Counted from the first letter of the stretch, positions 1-8,154 are shown. The stretch: DNA of 64,000 nt from Nigerium sp. (GCA_016711325.1 JADJTH010000009.1:248001-312000); one strand, 5' to 3'. The notes: generated by a model not told the origin, from the letters alone. Translations and numbers: made by a program.

Positions 1-9
1 GATTTTCAT
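1..9 (-). CDS. Start of the next gene of the glycan operon (three codons only)
   Basis: On the minus strand an ATG at 9-7 follows the stop of the glycosyltransferase gene by a few bases. A purine-rich ribosome binding site (GGAAAGG) lies about ten bases upstream, inside the end of the preceding gene. Only Met-Lys-Ile is in the window, so the product cannot be named. The spacing indicates the glycan operon continues beyond the left edge. Confidence 0.5.
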
Positions 10-13
10 ATGC

Positions 14-1216
14 TCACCCTTTCCTTCCCCGCGGCTCTATTCGCTGCGCATACACCGGCTGAACCACACCCTCCAGCAGCTCAGCAATGCCCATCCAAAT
101 CCGTTCAGGGGCATACTCGGCTACCACTCGCTGACGCGCCGCCAAGCCCATACGAGACGTCAAACGCGGATCCTCTGCCAACTGATTGATACGCAGAACG
201 AGAGCGTTCGAATCGCCGATATCAATGATAAATCCCGTCTCGCCTGGCACCACAGAGTCGATCGCTCCGGTTGCGTTCGTCGTGATCGACGGCACCCCTG
301 CCGCCGCCGCTTCCAGCACGACGTTGGGGAATCCCTCGCGCAGAGTAGGCAGGCAGAGGATGTCAATCACGCCGAGGTACCGCCACACATCATCTGTCCA
401 CGGTACATGCGTGACACGGCTGCCGCGTCGTTCGAGTTCGACACGTAAGCCCTCATCCTCGACGGTGCCAACCATAAGGAGACGAACCCTGGGATTGAGG
501 TCCGCGTGTCCACAAGCACGGAGCAGGACGTCGATCCCCTTGGCCGAACTTATCCGCCCCACAAACCCAACGACGACATGCGACGGCTCAAGACCGAGTG
601 CAAGCCGCTCCTCGCCACGATCGAGTTGGGCCACGCGCAGGGCCACGGCAGAGGAATCAACACCGTTGCTGCTACCCCCACCGGTCACCCATGACTTCCG
701 TCCGAGCGTCAACCTCCGTCGCCGAGCTTCGTGTGCCAAAGAACGACTGACAAATAGCACGTCCGTTGACAGGCGCATCGTCAGCCACTCGGCGAGCCAC
801 AGAACTCCTGAGGCGAAGCCCGAGGCGCCTTCAAGGCGCAGACCTCTGACCGTGTAAAGGCGACGCGGCACTCGGCTCAGCCACGCAGCGACCATTCCGA
901 GAAGCGCTGCCTTCGGCGTTCCGACGTTGATGGCGTCGGGGCGGGTAGCGCGCAGAATGCGTATCCACTGGGCGAGCGCAGCAATGTCTCGAGTTGGTGC
1001 GATCTTTCGTTCCATTGGAACGCCCACGAGCCGCACACCTTCCCGCTGCGCGGCCCGCTGCGCGGCCTCATCAGGGTTCGCAATTAGGGCAACATCCCAC
1101 CCAGCTTGGGCAAACCACGCGAGTTGACCACGCAACAATGAGTAGGCGCTGACGCCGACCGTAACTCCAACAACCAGCCTGGCGGGGCGGCGAATGGGAC
1201 TGTCCACACTAGACAT
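14..1216 (-). CDS. Glycosyltransferase family 4 (GT-B fold)
   Basis: A 400-residue protein with the organisation of GT4 retaining glycosyltransferases. The N-terminal half carries the acceptor-side Rossmann domain. The C-terminal half has a Gly-rich donor-domain start (VVGFVGRISSAKGIDVLL) and the nucleotide-sugar signature EGFPNVVLEAAAAGVP with its E-x7-E pattern. It probably adds the next sugar to a lipid-linked carrier primed by the neighbouring phosphoglycosyl transferase, as PglA does in Campylobacter, but donor and acceptor cannot be read from the sequence. It lies 75 bases downstream of the PglD-like gene on the same strand. Its base composition is visibly less GC-rich than the housekeeping genes, which hints at horizontal acquisition. 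The ATG at 1216 gives the expected N-terminus. Confidence 0.85.
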   Translation of the reverse strand: MSSVDSPIRRPARLVVGVTVGVSAYSLLRGQLAWFAQAGWDVALIANPDEAAQRAAQREGVRLVGVPMERKIAPTRDIAALAQWIRILRATRPDAINVGTPKAALLGMVAAWLSRVPRRLYTVRGLRLEGASGFASGVLWLAEWLTMRLSTDVLFVSRSLAHEARRRRLTLGRKSWVTGGGSSNGVDSSAVALRVAQLDRGEERLALGLEPSHVVVGFVGRISSAKGIDVLLRACGHADLNPRVRLLMVGTVEDEGLRVELERRGSRVTHVPWTDDVWRYLGVIDILCLPTLREGFPNVVLEAAAAGVPSITTNATGAIDSVVPGETGFIIDIGDSNALVLRINQLAEDPRLTSRMGLAARQRVVAEYAPERIWMGIAELLEGVVQPVYAQRIEPRGRKG

Positions 1217-1291
1217 CCGCGAGACCAGGGCTAAGGGATACCGGAATAGGGACGTTTTCCGGCGGATTGTATTGGGAAATAGCCGGGATCT

Positions 1292-1984
1292 TCATGCGCA
1301 TCCTTGGACGCCACTCGCGGCTCGGGCGGTTGATGTGACCATCGCCCGGGCCGGGACGCCGACTACTGTCACACCATCCGCCACGCACTTCGTCACGACC
1401 GCGCCCGCGCCCACCACAACCGAGGCACCCACCTCAAGTTGCTGCAGCACCGTCGCTGCCGCGCCCACGAGCGTCTGCTCGCCCACACGCACGTCACCTG
1501 AAATGACGGCCGCAGGATTCACTGAGACGAAGTCCGCAAGCACAGAGTCGTGGCCAATCGTCGCATTCGGATTGACGTGCACATGACGCCCTAGGCGGAC
1601 GTTGTTCGAGATGGCTACGCCAGCGCACACAACCGTGCCCACACCGATGACGCTGCATGCTCCGAAGGTCACCGAAGGATGAATCGCCGTAAATGGGACC
1701 AAGCCAGCGGCATCGAGTTCATCTGCGAGGCGCTGCCGAACCGCCGGATTGCCGATGCCCAGCACGTATGAGGCCATCCCGCGTCCCGACTCAAACCAGC
1801 TAGTGCGAGTACCAAGGAACCGCACGCCGCGCGCGGCCAGGCGGTCGCGATTCAGGCCAGAGATCGCGTCGTCAACGACACCCACGATCTCGATGTCCGC
1901 ACCGTCTGCGATCATCGCGTCGAGTACATCCAGCGCTTCTCGTCCGAAGCCAGCCGCCCCCACCACGACCACACGGATGGTCAT
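1292..1984 (-). CDS. PglD/NeuD-like sugar O/N-acetyltransferase (left-handed beta-helix)
   Basis: A 230-residue protein. The N-terminal Rossmann-like domain begins VVVVGAAGFGREALDVLD, the hallmark of the NeuD/PglD family. It is followed by hexapeptide repeats ([LIV]-G-x4) forming a left-handed beta-helix, with the conserved His in NATIGHDSVL as likely catalytic base. In the PglD pathway this enzyme acetylates the C4 amine of UDP-4-amino-4,6-dideoxy-GlcNAc using acetyl-CoA, giving UDP-di-N-acetylbacillosamine. The position directly after PglF-, PglE- and PglC-like genes supports this. The open frame extends upstream, but the ATG at 1984 starts the family-typical N-terminus and overlaps the preceding stop as ATGA, implying translational coupling. 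The exact substrate is inferred. Confidence 0.85.
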   Translation of the reverse strand: MTIRVVVVGAAGFGREALDVLDAMIADGADIEIVGVVDDAISGLNRDRLAARGVRFLGTRTSWFESGRGMASYVLGIGNPAVRQRLADELDAAGLVPFTAIHPSVTFGACSVIGVGTVVCAGVAISNNVRLGRHVHVNPNATIGHDSVLADFVSVNPAAVISGDVRVGEQTLVGAAATVLQQLEVGASVVVGAGAVVTKCVADGVTVVGVPARAMVTSTARAASGVQGCA

Positions 1985-2604
1985 GCGACCGCTCCCCTGA
2001 ACTCGCTCATGGTCGCCTCGCCCGCAGCGCTGATGCCATCGCGGACGACGACAGCCTGGAGCGTCTTGGCCAAGATCTTCAGATCGAGCAGCAACCCGCG
2101 GTCGTCCACGTACTCGACGTCCAGCACGAACTTGTCCTCCCACGTCAGACCGTTACGGCCGTTCACCTGGGCCAGCCCCGTCACACCCGGGCGCACCTCG
2201 TGGCGGCGCGCCTGCTCAGGCGTGTAGCGGTCGAGATACCGCACCAACAGCGGCCGCGGCCCAACGAGGCTCATGTCGCCCTTCAACACATTCCACAAGG
2301 TCGGCAACTCGTCCAAACTGGTCGAGCGCAGAAACTTGCCCACATAGGTCAAGCGTTCGGCGTCCGTGACATGGGTCGCGTCGGGGTGCAGCATCGTGCG
2401 GAACTTCACCAATTCGAACACCACACCGTCGCGTCCCGGCCGCGGCTGACGGAACAACACCGGCCGGCCGTGGGTCGCCAACACGACGCCCGCCACGACG
2501 GCCTGGACCGGCGCCGTCACCACCAAGCCCACCGCGCTAGCAACCACATCCATCGCCCGCTTCACGACGTCGTAGGGGCGAGATTCACGCGAGGACACGA
2601 ACAC
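1981..2604 (-). CDS. PglC-like phosphoglycosyl transferase (initiating sugar transferase)
   Basis: A 207-residue monotopic phosphoglycosyl transferase of the small bacterial sugar transferase family. It has a short N-terminal membrane segment (KRAMDVVASAVGLVVTAP), then FRQPRPG, KFRTM, the catalytic Asp-Glu pair in SLDELPTLWNVLKGDMSLVG and the PRPLL motif. The length matches PglC rather than the longer WbaP/WcaJ enzymes, which carry extra membrane helices. It transfers a sugar-1-phosphate from a UDP-sugar to polyprenyl phosphate at the inner face of the membrane, starting assembly of a lipid-linked glycan. The start is a GTG at 2604, overlapping the aminotransferase gene by 20 bases; the 3' end overlaps the acetyltransferase start. 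Confidence 0.9.
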   Translation of the reverse strand: MFVSSRESRPYDVVKRAMDVVASAVGLVVTAPVQAVVAGVVLATHGRPVLFRQPRPGRDGVVFELVKFRTMLHPDATHVTDAERLTYVGKFLRSTSLDELPTLWNVLKGDMSLVGPRPLLVRYLDRYTPEQARRHEVRPGVTGLAQVNGRNGLTWEDKFVLDVEYVDDRGLLLDLKILAKTLQAVVVRDGISAAGEATMSEFRGAVA

Positions 2605-3742
2605 CCCCGATCGCCACGCCGATCGCGTCGGTCACGCGCTGCCAATGATCGTCCGTCAGCACCGAACCGCTCGGCAGCGAAATGCCCGTACGGAACAGCC
2701 CTTCGCTCGTGCCGTCCACGAACGCGCGCGCACCCGCGAACACCTGCTGCGCGTGCATCGGCTTCCACAAGGGGCGCGCCTCGATATCAGAGGCGGCCAG
2801 GTCGCGCCTCAAGTCATCGGCGGTGAAGCCGGCCGCATCAGCGTCCACGAGGATCGACGTGAGCCAGAAGTTGTCGCGGGTGTCCCCCCCATCGGCGCCC
2901 GAAGGCTCGCCGAAGATGGTCACGCCAGGCACGTCCGCAAACAAGTCGCGATAGTCCAGCCGCCACTGCCGGCGTCGCTCGATCATCGCGTCCAAGCGGC
3001 TCAACTGCGCGCGACCGAGCGCGGCGAGAATGTTCGACATCCGGTAGTTGTAGCCGATGTCAGTGTGCTCGTAGTGCACGACGGGCTGACGCGCCTGAGT
3101 GGCGAGATAGCGTATCCGCTGCGCAATCGCGGCATCGTCGGTGAGCAGCGCGCCGCCGCCCGACGTCGTCATGATCTTGTTGCCGTTGAACGACACCGCC
3201 GCAGCAACGCCGAACGCAGCCGAGGGGCGTCCATTGCGGATCGCGCCCAAGGACTCCGCGGCGTCCGACAGCACGACCGCTCCGTAACGCGCGGCGATCT
3301 CGGCGATCCGCTCGTGGTCGACCACCTTGCCCAGCAAGTCCACAGGCACGACGGCCTTCACCGGGCGGCCCTCGGCCCGCAGCGTCGCGAAGGCCACCTC
3401 GAGCAGGTCGGGGTTCATGTTGCCCGACTCGTCGGCGTCGACGAACACGGGCTCGGCGCCGGTGTAGGTGATCGCATTCGCGGTGGCCGCGAACGTCATC
3501 GTGGAGGTCAGCACCAAGTCGCCGGGGCCGATGCCCAGGGTCAGCAGTCCGAGGTGCAGCGCGGCCGTGCCCGACGACAACGCCACCGCGTGCTGCCGCC
3601 CGCAGTAGGCGGCGAGCTCGGCCTCAAAGGCGTCCACCTCAGGGCCCAGCGGTGCGACCCAGCCCGAGCGGATCGCACGCACCAGCGCGGCCTCCTCGAG
3701 TTCAGTGACGTCAGGCGAGGACAAGTAGATACGGTCCGTCAC
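2585..3742 (-). CDS. DegT/DnrJ/EryC1 aminotransferase, PglE-like
   Basis: A 385-residue PLP-dependent sugar aminotransferase. The N-terminus (DRIYLSSPDVTELEEAALV) and HAVALSSGTAALHLGL are typical of the family, and the PLP-binding lysine lies in SFNGNKIMTTSGGG. PglE-type enzymes transaminate the 4-keto sugar made by a PglF-type dehydratase, with glutamate as amino donor. The dehydratase gene is immediately upstream, overlapping by four bases (ATGA), and the phosphoglycosyl transferase gene overlaps downstream. The product is presumably UDP-4-amino-4,6-dideoxy-N-acetylglucosamine or a close relative. The assignment to PglE rather than another DegT aminotransferase rests on the operon. Confidence 0.87.
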   Translation of the reverse strand: MTDRIYLSSPDVTELEEAALVRAIRSGWVAPLGPEVDAFEAELAAYCGRQHAVALSSGTAALHLGLLTLGIGPGDLVLTSTMTFAATANAITYTGAEPVFVDADESGNMNPDLLEVAFATLRAEGRPVKAVVPVDLLGKVVDHERIAEIAARYGAVVLSDAAESLGAIRNGRPSAAFGVAAAVSFNGNKIMTTSGGGALLTDDAAIAQRIRYLATQARQPVVHYEHTDIGYNYRMSNILAALGRAQLSRLDAMIERRRQWRLDYRDLFADVPGVTIFGEPSGADGGDTRDNFWLTSILVDADAAGFTADDLRRDLAASDIEARPLWKPMHAQQVFAGARAFVDGTSEGLFRTGISLPSGSVLTDDHWQRVTDAIGVAIGGVRVLA

Positions 3743-5568
3743 ACGACCGCCTCAGAAACCGACGACTGCGGCGCCGGCGCCGCGGCCTCAGCCGCGTCCG
3801 TTCGCGACTGGTCCGCGAGAAGCCGGAGTGCGGCGTCCTCATTGCGGAACGGCAGGTCGACCGGCTCGAACACCGGGACCGCCACCTGGCTGATCAACGG
3901 GTGATCGCTGGGGCGTCCCTTTTCGAGGGTGCTGAACAGCACCTCGTGCAGCTTCTCGCCATGGCGCAGGCCCGTGTAGCGGATCTTCACGTCCTTGCCC
4001 GACTCCTCGATTAACCGCTGGGCGACATCGACGATCTTCACCGGCTCACCCATGTCGAGCACCAGCACATCGCCGGGGCGTCCGATCACGCTCGCCTGCA
4101 ACACCAGCTCACACGCCTCGGGAATCGTCATGAAATACCGGGTCACATCGGGATGCGTCACCGTCACCGCATCCCCGCGCTCGATCTGCGCACGGAACGC
4201 GTACAACACCGAACCCCGCGACCCCAGCACATTGCCGAACCGCACCGACAGATACGTGGTGCCGTGCGTCTGCGCGAACCACGCCGTGAGCCGCTCGGCC
4301 AGCCGCTTCGTCTGCCCCAGCACGCTGGTGGCGTCCGCGGCCTTGTCGGTCGAGATGTTCACGAACTGCCGCCCGCCCGCCTCGTGGGCGCACTTCAGCA
4401 CGTTCAGCGTGCCGAGCACGTTCGTCTTCCAGCCCTCCACCGGGAACCGCTCCAGCATCGGCAGATGCTTCAATGCCGCCGCATGGAACACCAGCTCAGG
4501 ACGATGCTCCTGGAACACCGCACGCAGGGCGTCCTGGTCGCGAATGTCGCACAGCACCATGTCGTCGGTATCCAGCAAGCCGCTGCCATACAGCGACAAC
4601 TGGACGCCGTGCAGCGCCGATTCATCGCGGTCGAGCAACACCAGCTTGCTCGGACCCAGCTTGTACACCTGCCGCGCCAGCTCCGCGCCGATCGAGCCGC
4701 CGGCACCCGTGATCAACACCACCCGGCCCTGCACCGAATCGGCGATCCGGCTCAGGTCGGTCTTGATCGGACGCCGCCCCAGCAGATCGGCCACGTTGAA
4801 CTCGCGCAGGGACGCGAGCGTGACGCGTCCGCCGATCATTTCGCGCACCGGCGGCAACACGACGAGCTTGAGGCCCGCCTTCCGGCACCGGTCGGACACG
4901 CTCTGGATGAGCTTCGCGGACGCGTTCGAGATGGCCAGGATGACGACCTCGGCCTCGGTCTCGGCGGCCACGGCGAGCAGATCCTCGCCCGTGCCGCGCA
5001 CCCGATGACCGCCGACCCGCAGAAACCCCTTGCCCGGGGCATCGTCGAGGAACCCCACGATGCGATACGGCGGCTCCTCGGCCGTCGCGATCAGCCGGGC
5101 CACCTCGTGCCCCGCGTCGCCCGCGCCGTACACGAGGGCCGGCGCACCGCCGACGGTCGACTTGCGGCCCGCGGCGATGATCATCCGGAACGCCCAGCGA
5201 CCGAGGGCCATGAAGCACAGCGTCAGCATCGGGGCGACCACGCCGATACCGCGCGGGAAGTCACTCGACACCAGCGGGAACACGATCGCCAGCGGCGTCG
5301 CGACGAGGATCAGCATCGCGCCCACCCACGTCGCTTCGGTGAAGCTGCCCGTGCGGTTGCGGCCGAGATAGACCTGAGAAAGCAGCCCGAACGTGACCTG
5401 CAACACGATGGCGCACAGGGAGTAGGCCAGCGCCCAGCTCCACTGGTCGGGGGTCAGGCTGAAGTCGTAGCGGACGCCCACCAGCAGCATCACGGCGAGG
5501 AGCCACGACAGGGCGTCCCAGATGACCTGGATCATCCGGCGGACGATGACCGGTAAACGTCCGATCAT
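3739..5568 (-). CDS. PglF/WbpM/CapD-type nucleoside-diphosphate sugar 4,6-dehydratase, membrane-bound
   Basis: About 609 residues. Four N-terminal membrane helices are followed by two nucleotide-binding domains: ALVYGAGDAGHEVARL near residue 140 and VLITGAGGSIGAELARQ near residue 280. The catalytic segment NISTDKAADATSVLGQTKR lacks the SDR tyrosine, as in FlaA1/PglF 4,6-dehydratases. It would convert UDP-GlcNAc to UDP-4-keto-6-deoxy-GlcNAc, the first step of bacillosamine-type synthesis. It appears to be the first gene of this operon. The open frame begins at a GTG at 5676, but the ATG at 5568 gives an N-terminus that leads straight into the first helix; neither has a strong ribosome binding site. 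The IS element lies about 180 bases upstream. Confidence 0.87.
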   Translation of the reverse strand: MIGRLPVIVRRMIQVIWDALSWLLAVMLLVGVRYDFSLTPDQWSWALAYSLCAIVLQVTFGLLSQVYLGRNRTGSFTEATWVGAMLILVATPLAIVFPLVSSDFPRGIGVVAPMLTLCFMALGRWAFRMIIAAGRKSTVGGAPALVYGAGDAGHEVARLIATAEEPPYRIVGFLDDAPGKGFLRVGGHRVRGTGEDLLAVAAETEAEVVILAISNASAKLIQSVSDRCRKAGLKLVVLPPVREMIGGRVTLASLREFNVADLLGRRPIKTDLSRIADSVQGRVVLITGAGGSIGAELARQVYKLGPSKLVLLDRDESALHGVQLSLYGSGLLDTDDMVLCDIRDQDALRAVFQEHRPELVFHAAALKHLPMLERFPVEGWKTNVLGTLNVLKCAHEAGGRQFVNISTDKAADATSVLGQTKRLAERLTAWFAQTHGTTYLSVRFGNVLGSRGSVLYAFRAQIERGDAVTVTHPDVTRYFMTIPEACELVLQASVIGRPGDVLVLDMGEPVKIVDVAQRLIEESGKDVKIRYTGLRHGEKLHEVLFSTLEKGRPSDHPLISQVAVPVFEPVDLPFRNEDAALRLLADQSRTDAAEAAAPAPQSSVSEAVV

Positions 5569-5746
5569 GGCAGTTTCTTCGGTCTGGACGTAGATGCGCG
5601 GGTAGGCAGCGCGGGGGCGACAGACATCAGACTCCCTTGGGGGTGAGAGTAGGCGGGGACCCAGGGCCAAAGCCACGACACTCCGATCCCCGAAGAGTGC
5701 CGTAAGGAATGTACTGCCACGCCCGGCCGTCGGTCAAGTCCCCGGA

Positions 5747-5757
5747 AGTGGTGTAGC
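5747..5757. repeat. IS terminal inverted repeat, left
   Basis: AGTGGTGTAGC, the exact reverse complement of 7347-7357. It lies beyond the transposase 3' end. Confidence 0.65.
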
Positions 5758-5780
5758 CGCTGATCCTTCGAGAGCTTTGT

Positions 5781-5993
5781 TCAGAAGGGTTGTTCTCCTG
5801 GGTTGAGAGGGGCGGTGGTGGTGTCGGGTGGCTTGGGCCACTCGGTCTGGCCCCCGGGCCAGGGGGCGGGGATACCTCTGAGGTTCACCCCGAACTGTTC
5901 GTCCCAGTAGCCGGTCTCGTAGCCGGCGGCGAGGGCGCGGAGGTAGTCGGCTTGGGTGTGGCCGGGGCCGTAGGTGTCTTTCAGGCGGGTCAT
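5781..5993 (-). CDS. Small accessory ORF of the IS element, overlapping the transposase stop
   Basis: A 70-residue frame begins MTRLKDTYGPGHTQADYLRAL and is rich in Trp, Gly and Pro near its end. Its ATG at 5993 overlaps the transposase stop as ATGA, the same coupling seen between real genes in this genome, and it ends 24 bases before the left terminal repeat. I do not recognise a family. Because it lies wholly inside the terminal repeats and is coupled to the transposase, it probably travels with the element as an accessory or regulatory peptide. It could instead be a chance frame. Confidence 0.5.
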   Translation of the reverse strand: MTRLKDTYGPGHTQADYLRALAAGYETGYWDEQFGVNLRGIPAPWPGGQTEWPKPPDTTTAPLNPGEQPF

Positions 5994-7240
5994 GCTGCGG
6001 TCTCCTCGAGTGCGGGCAGGGTGACTTTGGTGGTCGTCGTGGCGGGGACGGGCCGGACGCGGGAGCGGGCGAGGATGTCGAGGCCGAGGTAGCGGCGGCC
6101 TTCGGCCCATTCGTCGTGTTGTTCGGCAAGGACGGCGCCGACGAGGCGGGTGACGCTGTCGCGGTCGGGGAAGATCCCGACCACGTCGGTACGGCGCCGG
6201 ATCTCGCGGTTGAGCCGTTCGTTGGGGTTGTTCGACCAGATCTGTCGCCACAGCTCCTTGGGGAACGCGGTGAACGCGAGCACGTCGGCCCGGGCGGCGT
6301 CGAGGTGGTCGACGACCTCGGGAAGTTTGCCGTCCAAGGTGTCGAGCATCTTGTCGTACTGGGCGTGGACGGCTTTGGCGTCGGGCTGGTCGTACACCGA
6401 GTGCAGCAGGGCCTTGACCGCGCCCCAGCTGCTCTTGGGGCACACCGACATGAGATTGGCGGCATAGTGGGTTCGGCAGCGTTGCCAGGCCGCTCCGGGC
6501 AGGTTCGCCGCGATGGCTTCGACCAGCCCGGCGTGGGCGTCGCTGGTGACCAGCATCACCCCTTGTAGGCCGCGGGCGACCAGGTCAGCGAAGAAGGTGT
6601 TCCACGCCGGGCCGGTCTCGGCGGTGGCGACCTTCACGCCGAGGACTTCTCGGTGCCCGTCGGCGTTGACCCCGGTGGCGACCAGCACCACGGCGTTGAT
6701 CACCCGGCCGGCTTCGCGGACCTTCATCGTCAACGCGTCGGCGGCCACGAACGTGAACGGGCCGGCATCATCGAGGCGTCGGGTCCGGAACGCGCCGACT
6801 TGGGCGTCCAGGTCGGCTGCCATCCGGGAGACCTGCGACTTCGACAAGCTGGTGATCCCCAAGGACTGGACCAGCTTGTCCATCCGCCGCGTCGAGACAC
6901 CGAGCAGGTAGCAGGTCGCCACCACCGAGATCAGCGCCGACTCGGCCCGCTTACGGCGTTCCAGCAGCCATTCCGGGAAGTAGCTGCCGGTCCGCAACTT
7001 CGGGATCGCGACATCGATCGTGCCCGTCCGGGTGTCCAGCTCGCGGTGCCGGTACCCGTTGCGCTGGCTGACCCGATCAGGGCTGGGCTGGCCCCACTCG
7101 GCGCCACACACCGCATCCGCCTCCGCGGAGAGCAGGGCGTTGATCATCGTCGCGAGCAAGTGCCGCATCAGGTCCGGCGACGCATCACCCAGCGCTTGGC
7201 CAAGCAGGCGCGCAGGATCGACAATGTGAGGAGCGGTCAT
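5990..7240 (-). CDS. IS256-family (Mutator-like) DDE transposase
   Basis: A 416-residue transposase. The catalytic triad is visible as Asp in FVAADALTMKVREAG, Asp in VMLVTSDAHAGLVEAI and Glu in NPNERLNREIRRRTDVVG, in the order and spacing of the IS256 family; the C/H motif CRTHYAANL is also present. The frame extends upstream to 7321, but the ATG at 7240 has a good ribosome binding site (GAAAGGA) about ten bases upstream and gives the usual length. An inverted repeat (CTTCGAG...CTCGAAAG, about 7253-7285) overlaps that binding site and could dampen translation of read-through mRNA. The gene looks intact. Confidence 0.93.
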   Translation of the reverse strand: MTAPHIVDPARLLGQALGDASPDLMRHLLATMINALLSAEADAVCGAEWGQPSPDRVSQRNGYRHRELDTRTGTIDVAIPKLRTGSYFPEWLLERRKRAESALISVVATCYLLGVSTRRMDKLVQSLGITSLSKSQVSRMAADLDAQVGAFRTRRLDDAGPFTFVAADALTMKVREAGRVINAVVLVATGVNADGHREVLGVKVATAETGPAWNTFFADLVARGLQGVMLVTSDAHAGLVEAIAANLPGAAWQRCRTHYAANLMSVCPKSSWGAVKALLHSVYDQPDAKAVHAQYDKMLDTLDGKLPEVVDHLDAARADVLAFTAFPKELWRQIWSNNPNERLNREIRRRTDVVGIFPDRDSVTRLVGAVLAEQHDEWAEGRRYLGLDILARSRVRPVPATTTTKVTLPALEETAA

Positions 7241-7346
7241 CGTGATGGTTTCCTTTCGAGAGTGCTGTGAGATGTTCACTCGAAGGATCACGCGATGACC
7301 GCGTCCACGTCCCGACGACATGCCGAGCCACGAACACGGGAACCGC

Positions 7347-7357
7347 GCTACACCACT
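7347..7357. repeat. IS terminal inverted repeat, right
   Basis: GCTACACCACT, the reverse complement of the left end at 5747-5757, upstream of the transposase gene. Confidence 0.65.
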
Positions 7358-7683
7358 ATGCGGGACTCAACTCGGCCGTCCGACAAAGCAAACTGATACC
7401 GCGAGACGGCACGGCCCCGAGATGGCCGTCGATTGTCCGATACTTGCAGCCCTGGCGTGCCCGCGCGATCGCCGCTGCGGTGGTGCTGCACGACGTCGAA
7501 CGCTCCTCGGGCGGATCCGCCGCAGCGAGGCCGCCCGGAGGTCGCGCCCCGGCGCCGCGCCACCGGTCGGATCTCGGCGATCGGACGGTTTCCGCGGGTC
7601 ACCACCACCGACTCGCCCGCCTCGATCGCGTCGAGCAGATCCGAGAAGCGCCGGGACGCCTCGGTCGCGATGATGGTCCTCAT
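7348..7683 (-). pseudogene. Phd/YefM-type antitoxin remnant abutting the IS
   Basis: The ATG at 7683 opens MRTIIATEASRRFSDLLDA followed by IEAGESVVVTRGNRPIAEIR, a textbook Phd/YefM antitoxin N-terminus that binds operator DNA and neutralises a cognate toxin. After about 46 residues the frame turns into Arg-rich sequence with no family resemblance and runs into the right terminal repeat of the IS. Other frames restore fragments (DLRAAS, LAAADPPEERS), which suggests frameshift decay. No VapC/Doc/RelE toxin is visible next to it, so the toxin was probably lost when the IS inserted or rearranged the locus. Confidence 0.55.
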
Positions 7684-7866
7684 CTGCCGATGACGTCTGA
7701 TCATCTGATCACGGCCATTCCTTGCCCCCGTCAGGGCGAGCGTCGTCGGAAGCCCCATGCGGCATCCATCACCACGGGATCGGCCAGGTCATCGTGGCGT
7801 CAGAAGGTGCCATCGCGCACGCTGCAACCTGCGCGCGGCCACGGCTTCCTGCGCCACGCGACGGAG

Positions 7867-7946
7867 CGCTCGGTCGCTCGGTCGCTCGGTCGCTCGGTCG
7901 CTCGGTCGAGCGGGTGCTCGGGTGCTCGGTCGCTCGGTCGAGCGGG
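7867..7946. repeat. Octamer tandem repeat array
   Basis: Ten consecutive 8-bp units: five copies of CGCTCGGT, then CGAGCGGG, TGCTCGGG, TGCTCGGT, CGCTCGGT and CGAGCGGG. The order of variant units suggests that a sub-block was itself duplicated. It is non-coding, and no spacers of CRISPR type are present. Confidence 0.85.
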
Positions 7947-8142
7947 GGCGGGCCTCTCGGCGTCCGGAGCGGCGCCTACTCACGCCTGAGGGCATCTCCC
8001 GGTTCCGCCGAATCTGACGTTCATGCTTGTCGCGGCCATATTCCCCGCCATCCCACCCAACCCGTCGGCATCGTTATCATTTCGTTACTTTCATGGGGTG
8101 GGTTCGGGCCGTCGGCGGCCGGAAAGTGTCGGGGCCGGGTTC

Positions 8143-8148
8143 TAGCTT
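8143..8148 (+). promoter_or_regulatory. -10 element of the HNH gene (leaderless pattern)
   Basis: TAGCTT ends six bases before the ATG at 8155, and there is no Shine-Dalgarno sequence in the gap, so transcription would start at or next to the start codon. Confidence 0.5.
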
Positions 8149-8154
8149 GGTGTC

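Larger units (their letters stand above)
5747..7357 (-). mobile_element. IS256-family insertion sequence
   Basis: A 1.6-kb element bounded by an 11-bp perfect terminal inverted repeat (AGTGGTGTAGC at 5747-5757, its complement at 7347-7357). Inside it a second inverted pair, TGATCCTTCGAG at 5761-5772 and its complement at about 7279-7290, is asymmetrically spaced from the outer ends. It contains a transposase gene and a small overlapping ORF. IS256 elements usually generate 8-9 bp target duplications. The flanks (TCCCCGGA and ATGCGGGA) do not match, so either the ends are slightly misplaced or the flanks have changed since insertion. Confidence 0.75.
7684..8154. other. Intergenic region, 471 bases, with an octamer array
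   Basis: No convincing gene lies on either strand; the open frames here lack family resemblance. The stretch holds the upstream region of the antitoxin remnant, an 8-bp tandem array at 7867-7946, and the promoter of the HNH gene just before 8155. Confidence 0.6.

Noticed and set aside
5739..7365. Target-site duplication of the IS256 element
   Set aside because: The eight bases on each side of the terminal repeats do not match, so I do not report one.
7867..7946. CRISPR array
   Set aside because: Units are 8 bp and contiguous with no spacers; no cas genes are nearby.
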